64,000 bases of DNA from Lytechinus variegatus (taxonomy: Eukaryota; Echinodermata; Echinoidea; Temnopleuroida; Toxopneustidae): NCBI RefSeq assembly GCF_018143015.1, contig NC_054740.1, forward strand, positions 70,767,356-70,831,355, read 5' to 3'. Every line of letters begins with the position of its first letter. The first letter of the stretch is position 1. Under the pieces are notes generated by a model, which searched no databases, was not told the DNA's origin, and was given only the letters and a program-made list of their open reading frames with translations. Shown piece by piece: positions 60,349 through 64,000 of this stretch. Both the position numbers and the translations under genes were made by a program.

Positions 60349-60490
60349 GCGCATGCGCGGAAATCGCAGCTCAATTTATGAATATTCATGATTGGACTAT
60401 AGATCGGGATTGATTCGCATTTGCAAAGATCTCGATCTGCAGTCCTATCATGAATATTCATCATTTGAGCTGCGATTTCCGCGCATGCGC
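60349..60490. repeat. Palindromic element with GCGCATGCGC ends
   Basis: GCGCATGCGCGGAAATCGCAGCTCAA at the left and TTGAGCTGCGATTTCCGCGCATGCGC at the right are exact inverse complements. The internal arms tatgaatattcatgattgga and tcctatcatgaatattcatc continue the stem. It lies about 250 bp upstream of the BBS9 ATG, in the 5' intron. Confidence 0.8.
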
Positions 60491-60929
60491 AATTTGTGTT
60501 TGCGATGTTTTGGAATCGGCAGTGAATCAATACGTATGAGGAACCCAATACAGGCTCTAATTAGTAATATATATATCACCAAGTTTGAGACTAACCAGAG
60601 GATGATATATACAGTGAAATTAGAGTGAGAAGTTACAAGTAGGAAGATGAGTTTTTTATTCCTTTTAAAATTGTATTGGTACATGCCATGAGTTTTATAT
60701 TTCCCCCCATAAAATTCCACTTTTGTCACTCGGAGTATGAGAGCGAGTTCACCACTGGAGGTTCAGGTAGGTGTAGCAATACTATAGTGAATCCTAGCTT
60801 GTTACGAGAGTATGAACATCACTTGAGTGGGGGGGGGCCGACTATGCAAAAAATATGGTATTTTTTAAATTTTTGTACAAGGACATGGTTCTGGAAAAAC
60901 AGGGGGGGGGGCTGACACTTCCCCTGGCT

Positions 60930-62120
60930 CTAGACCAAAATCTTTGGTCTCTGTTACATTGGTTTTTCCGCTGAACTCCGTTTGCTCCACTCACAAAATT
61001 ACACTTTCAGAGACCGAAGATAGTGACTTGATAATTGATCTGTACAGCCACAGGCTGACTGAGGGACTCAATGGCCATATGTTTATGTATATTATCGGAT
61101 AAATCAGGGAAGTTGGAGTTGCGTGATAGCCAAAGTCACCGTTTTTTTTCCTTTTAAGTTTGTTTTTTCCCATTTTGGTGACTTTGGCATTTCAGGCAAA
61201 AATGGAATAATAATCTTTATTTTGGTTCAGTTCTTTTTATATTCTTATGAAATTTACACTAAAAATCAATGAGCCCCATCGGGAATTTTGCTGCATGATC
61301 GCGAGCCATCTGTGTGTACGAGAAATTAAAAAGAATAAAAATGTTTAAAAACTCCGGCATTATCGTGATATAGGTAACCACCATTCACTTCATACAGCAG
61401 CGCTTTATTCAGTCGCACGCACGGTTCCCTATTTCCACCTCCATTCACTTTGTACACAAATGCGCGTACACAAATCTATGAGTGGTTTCCAAAACCACGA
61501 TTTGGCCAAAACTCCTTCAAACAGACAGCTGCCAGCTGTCTACTGCGGCTCCTGCGATGCCCATTGATGCCAGACCAAAAGCAACACAGCTGCACTTTTC
61601 ACTTCCATGCAACGCAGAACAAGAATGCGAGAGGTTTTTGGTGTCTGGTGATACTAGTACTAGTAGTACTAGACCAAAAGCTTCGGTCTCTGTTTTGTTG
61701 GTTGTTCAGCTGAACTTCGTTGGCTTCACTCACCAAATACAGAGACCGAAGTTCTAGCGCGATCTGTACAGGGGACTCAATGGCCATATGTTTATGTACT
61801 TAAGATCGGATAAAACGGGGAAGTGAATTTGCGCGACAGCCGAGGTAAGTCACTGATTGTGTTCCTTTTAACTTCATTTTTCTCTGTTTTTTGGCAATTG
61901 ATGCCAAGAGGGAATATAAATTTGCACTCTGGTCACTAAAATTTTGGAAATTTTTATTCATTAAAGACAAAAATTGAAAAGCCCCGATGGGGGGATTTTG
62001 CATTGCAAGTCCCCTTATGGTGGCTGCACGATAGCGAGCCGTCTGTGTACGAGGAGAAAAAAAAAAAAATGTAAAAACTCCTCGAAACAGACGGCTGCCA
62101 GCTGTCTATACTATTACTAG
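60930..62120 (+). repeat. Diverged repeat in two adjacent copies
   Basis: Copy A (about 60936-61555) and copy B (about 61668-62115) share, in order, agaccaaaa-c-t-ggtctctgtt, ttccgctgaactccgtt/ttcagctgaacttcgtt, gatctgtaca, ggactcaatggccatatgtt, cggataaa, ccttttaa, cgcgagccatctgtgtgtacg/agcgagccgtctgtgtacg, and acagctgccagctgtct/acggctgccagctgtct. The spacing is about 735 bp. Shorter relatives of the start of this unit occur at 5105 and 7375. Confidence 0.65.
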
Positions 62121-62124
62121 TTAA

Positions 62125-62240
62125 TCCTCCCGCGCTCGGGTCGGCTCCCGGAAACCGGGCAGGCGCACTCAGGCAGCGGCTAGCGTCGCGGTACCATGTC
62201 AACGACGACGACGGTCGTCGACGCAACCAAACGTCAGCCA
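62125..62240 (-). promoter_or_regulatory. GC-rich patch upstream of BBS9, candidate promoter region
   Basis: A CpG-rich stretch (cccgcgctcgggtcggctcc, gcggctagcgtcgcggtacc, cgacgacgacggtcgtcgac) is isolated in AT-rich DNA about 2.1 kb upstream of the BBS9 start codon. It includes an X-box-like site and the palindrome gtcgtcgac. No TATA box is seen. Confidence 0.4.
62190..62203. promoter_or_regulatory. X-box-like (RFX) site upstream of BBS9
   Basis: GGTACCATGTCAAC matches 12 of 14 positions of the canonical X-box GTTGCCATGGCAAC when R/Y equivalence is allowed. BBS genes are classic RFX/DAF-19 targets through such sites. It sits inside the GC-rich patch. Confidence 0.45.
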
Positions 62241-62359
62241 GCTATGTGCACCGGCATCAAAATTAGGGAAAGACATGAAAATAATCATATTTCTTTTTAT
62301 AAAACCACACAAAGAAATCGACAAGTTATAATCATTTGAAAACCTATCACTTTACTTAC

Positions 62360-62420
62360 CATCTGAGAGGCATTTTTAGCCCAACGAACTTGCAAAATAA
62401 TGATAAATTTACGAAGTCAC
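62360..62420 (-). other. BBS9: Candidate noncoding first exon of BBS9
   Basis: On minus, CTCTCAGATG|GTAAGTAAAG is a strong splice donor (exon end 62360) with no other gene to serve. Joined to the acceptor at 60137 it would supply the 5' UTR. Just before the donor is an ATG (ATGCCTCTCAGATG) that, after splicing to ATTTTC, would read a four-codon upstream ORF ending TGA. The start of this exon is not visible; 62420 is nominal. Confidence 0.3.
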
Positions 62421-62689
62421 ACAAAAATGTAGGTTCTACTGTGTCTTCTGGATAACAAATCATAAAAGAAAAACTGACCCATTTTTATATAGTTTGCCAA
62501 ATCATTTTTTAATATAAGCAGGTTTAGAAAAGGGATAGTATCATGTAAAAGAATGGTTTTTTTTTCACTACAGTGTCAACTGGGCTGAAATTAGAATTGT
62601 TTTTTTTTTTGGGGGGGGGGCTCTTCAAATTTACATCAGCACCCCTGTAAAATATATAATAGCTCCGAGGGGACTGAGGGAGCAAGGAA

Positions 62690-63240
62690 CGAAAAGGAAG
62701 GGGAAAAAAAGATTTAAAGATCAGGAAAAGTACGAAAAGTGAGAGGGGAAACAGAGAATGAAGGCATCATGAAAGAAAGAATGGATCAAGTTGGGGAGAA
62801 GGGGTCATACGGAGAAAGAGAGGAGAGGCAGAGAGAGAAAAAAAAGAGACAGGGAGGGGGGGGAGAGATGTGACGACATGACACACAACGATTATTAAAA
62901 GATGATAGACAAAAAGGAGGAGCAAAGAGAACAGAAAGAGGAGGGAAAGAAGTAGAAGGAAAAAAAGAAAGAAAAGAAAGGGGGATTGGGAAAGGGGAGA
63001 AAAGGGAAATTAAGGAAAGGGAGAAAGAAAAGAATGCGAGGGAGAGAGGAAATTAGGGAAGAGAAAGAAGGGAGAGGGAAAAAGAAAAGAGCAGGAACAG
63101 AAAAAAAGGAAACGGAAAGAAAAGGAAAGGGGAAGAGGAAGAGAATGAAAAGAAGGGAGAGGGGGTGACGGCAGGAGAAATATATAAAAAGTCAAGAGAG
63201 CAGATTGAAAGAGAAGAGAAATAGATTGTTGAGAGGAAGG
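62690..63240 (+). repeat. Long polypurine (GA-rich) tract
   Basis: Over about 550 bases the plus strand is almost wholly A and G (aggaacgaaaaggaagggga, gaaagaagggagagggaaaa, aaggaaaggggaagaggaag), with only scattered pyrimidines. Such strand asymmetry can form triplex (H-) DNA. Confidence 0.85.
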
Positions 63241-63560
63241 AAGGGCCGCCCTTTAATTGTTCAAACAAAAGAACACATATTACATCCTCTTCCAAGGAAA
63301 ACAAAAGAGGCATACCATTCATTTATCAGGGGATGTCAATGATAGGAACACAAATAAGTGTGAAAATAAATGAGATATCTTTTGAGATCTTCTCTCAATT
63401 CTGTCTCTTGATTTTCCATCCAGATTTTTCCCTGCACCATAATCTGTTCCTCTCTCTCTGATCTTTTACTTTTTGTAACCCCATCTTTATTTATCCCTTT
63501 GAGGTTTCAGCTCTCGTTTACTTCAGCTTTCTCACGTTTTTGAAGTGCCCTTCTTAAGGC

Positions 63561-63705
63561 GCAGTCACATTTCCCCTACGGCGGTCATGCAGCGAGTCGA
63601 AAATAGCAGTTTTAAAACCCGCTACATAAAGGTGGTTTTAATAAAAATAAATAAAACTGATATTTTTTACTCGCGGTGCGGCCGCCATAGGGGAAATGTG
63701 ACTGC
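63561..63705. mobile_element. MITE with GCAGTCACATTTCCCC ends
   Basis: GCAGTCACATTTCCCCTACGGCGG at the left and CCGCCATAGGGGAAATGTGACTGC at the right are inverse complements with one mismatch. The 145 bp has inner tttaaaacccgc/ggtggttttaa pairing. Confidence 0.75.
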
Positions 63706-64000
63706 ATCATAACCCCCTCTTTCTGAAAGTAGGCCTACACTCATTCCCTCGTCCTACCTCTCTTGCTCTTCCCAGTGTGTCCTAACCTATCTCTCTCCTA
63801 TAGAATTCTATGTCTCTATATCATGTTTTATTTGCTCTGTGTGCCCTTCTCTTCCCCCTTTTCTTTTTATTACTGTTGTATCTCTCATTCAAAAGTAATC
63901 CTCACATCTTTCTCAACCATCAATTCACAAAGAACATTTCACGAGGGATTTGTCAAAATGGTTACATTCAGATACCTGTGCTTCTCAGCCAATAATAATC

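Larger units (their letters stand above)
62430..64000. other. Right flank without a recognised gene
   Basis: It contains a poly-G run (near 62610), a long polypurine tract (62690-63240), a MITE (63561-63705) and pyrimidine-rich sequence near 63400-63540 and 63740-63900. Open frames here are low-complexity translations of the purine tract. Confidence 0.5.

Noticed and set aside
62986..63168. 60-codon Lys/Arg/Glu/Gly frame
   Set aside because: Direct translation of the polypurine tract; low complexity only.

Overview
This is a window of animal nuclear DNA. It is AT-rich, with GT-AG introns, short exons and dense small repeats. The repeat types and the recurring octamer TAGGCCTA suggest an invertebrate deuterostome, most likely an echinoderm such as a sea urchin. 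That taxon call is inference from repeat style, not from a marker gene. There are no operons, prokaryotic genes, CRISPR arrays or viral genes.

Three protein-coding genes account for all convincing coding sequence, and I assembled each exon by exon by hand. (1) A minus-strand homologue of the vertebrate gene C7orf57 has 5 exons (9103 down to 3641, 315 codons plus stop). (2) A plus-strand DLGAP5/HURP homologue has 14 coding exons (19299 to 28700), probably with a noncoding first exon near 15131-15194. It encodes a spindle microtubule-associated protein, and exon 6 carries an apparent one-base frameshift. (3) A minus-strand BBS9 (PTHB1) homologue has 22 coding exons (60102 down to 39312, 982 codons plus stop). 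It encodes a BBSome subunit, and its frame stays open through all 22 exons.

Layout: 1-3600 is noncoding flank; 3.6-9.1 kb is the C7orf57-like gene; 9.1-15.1 kb is a divergent intergenic region holding the promoters of genes 1 and 2; 15.1-28.7 kb is DLGAP5, with a 4.1 kb repeat-filled first intron; 28.7-39.3 kb is a convergent intergenic region full of transposon relics; 39.3-60.1 kb is BBS9; 60.1-64 kb is BBS9 upstream sequence, a duplicated repeat block and a long polypurine tract.

Genes 1 and 3 are cilium-linked, and each has an RFX X-box-like site upstream of its start codon. DLGAP5 has a GC box, CCAAT box and CHR-like arrangement typical of G2/M genes. The introns and spacers are dominated by palindromic (foldback) elements, MITEs with clean terminal inverted repeats, tRNA-derived SINEs, LINE 3' ends, and a 160-bp tandem-repeat element carrying nuclear-receptor DR1 motifs. 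I did not find an obvious new multi-gene system. The most interesting signals are the repeat architectures, the intronic array built from 3' splice-site-like units, the SP-repeat exon of DLGAP5, and the frameshift.
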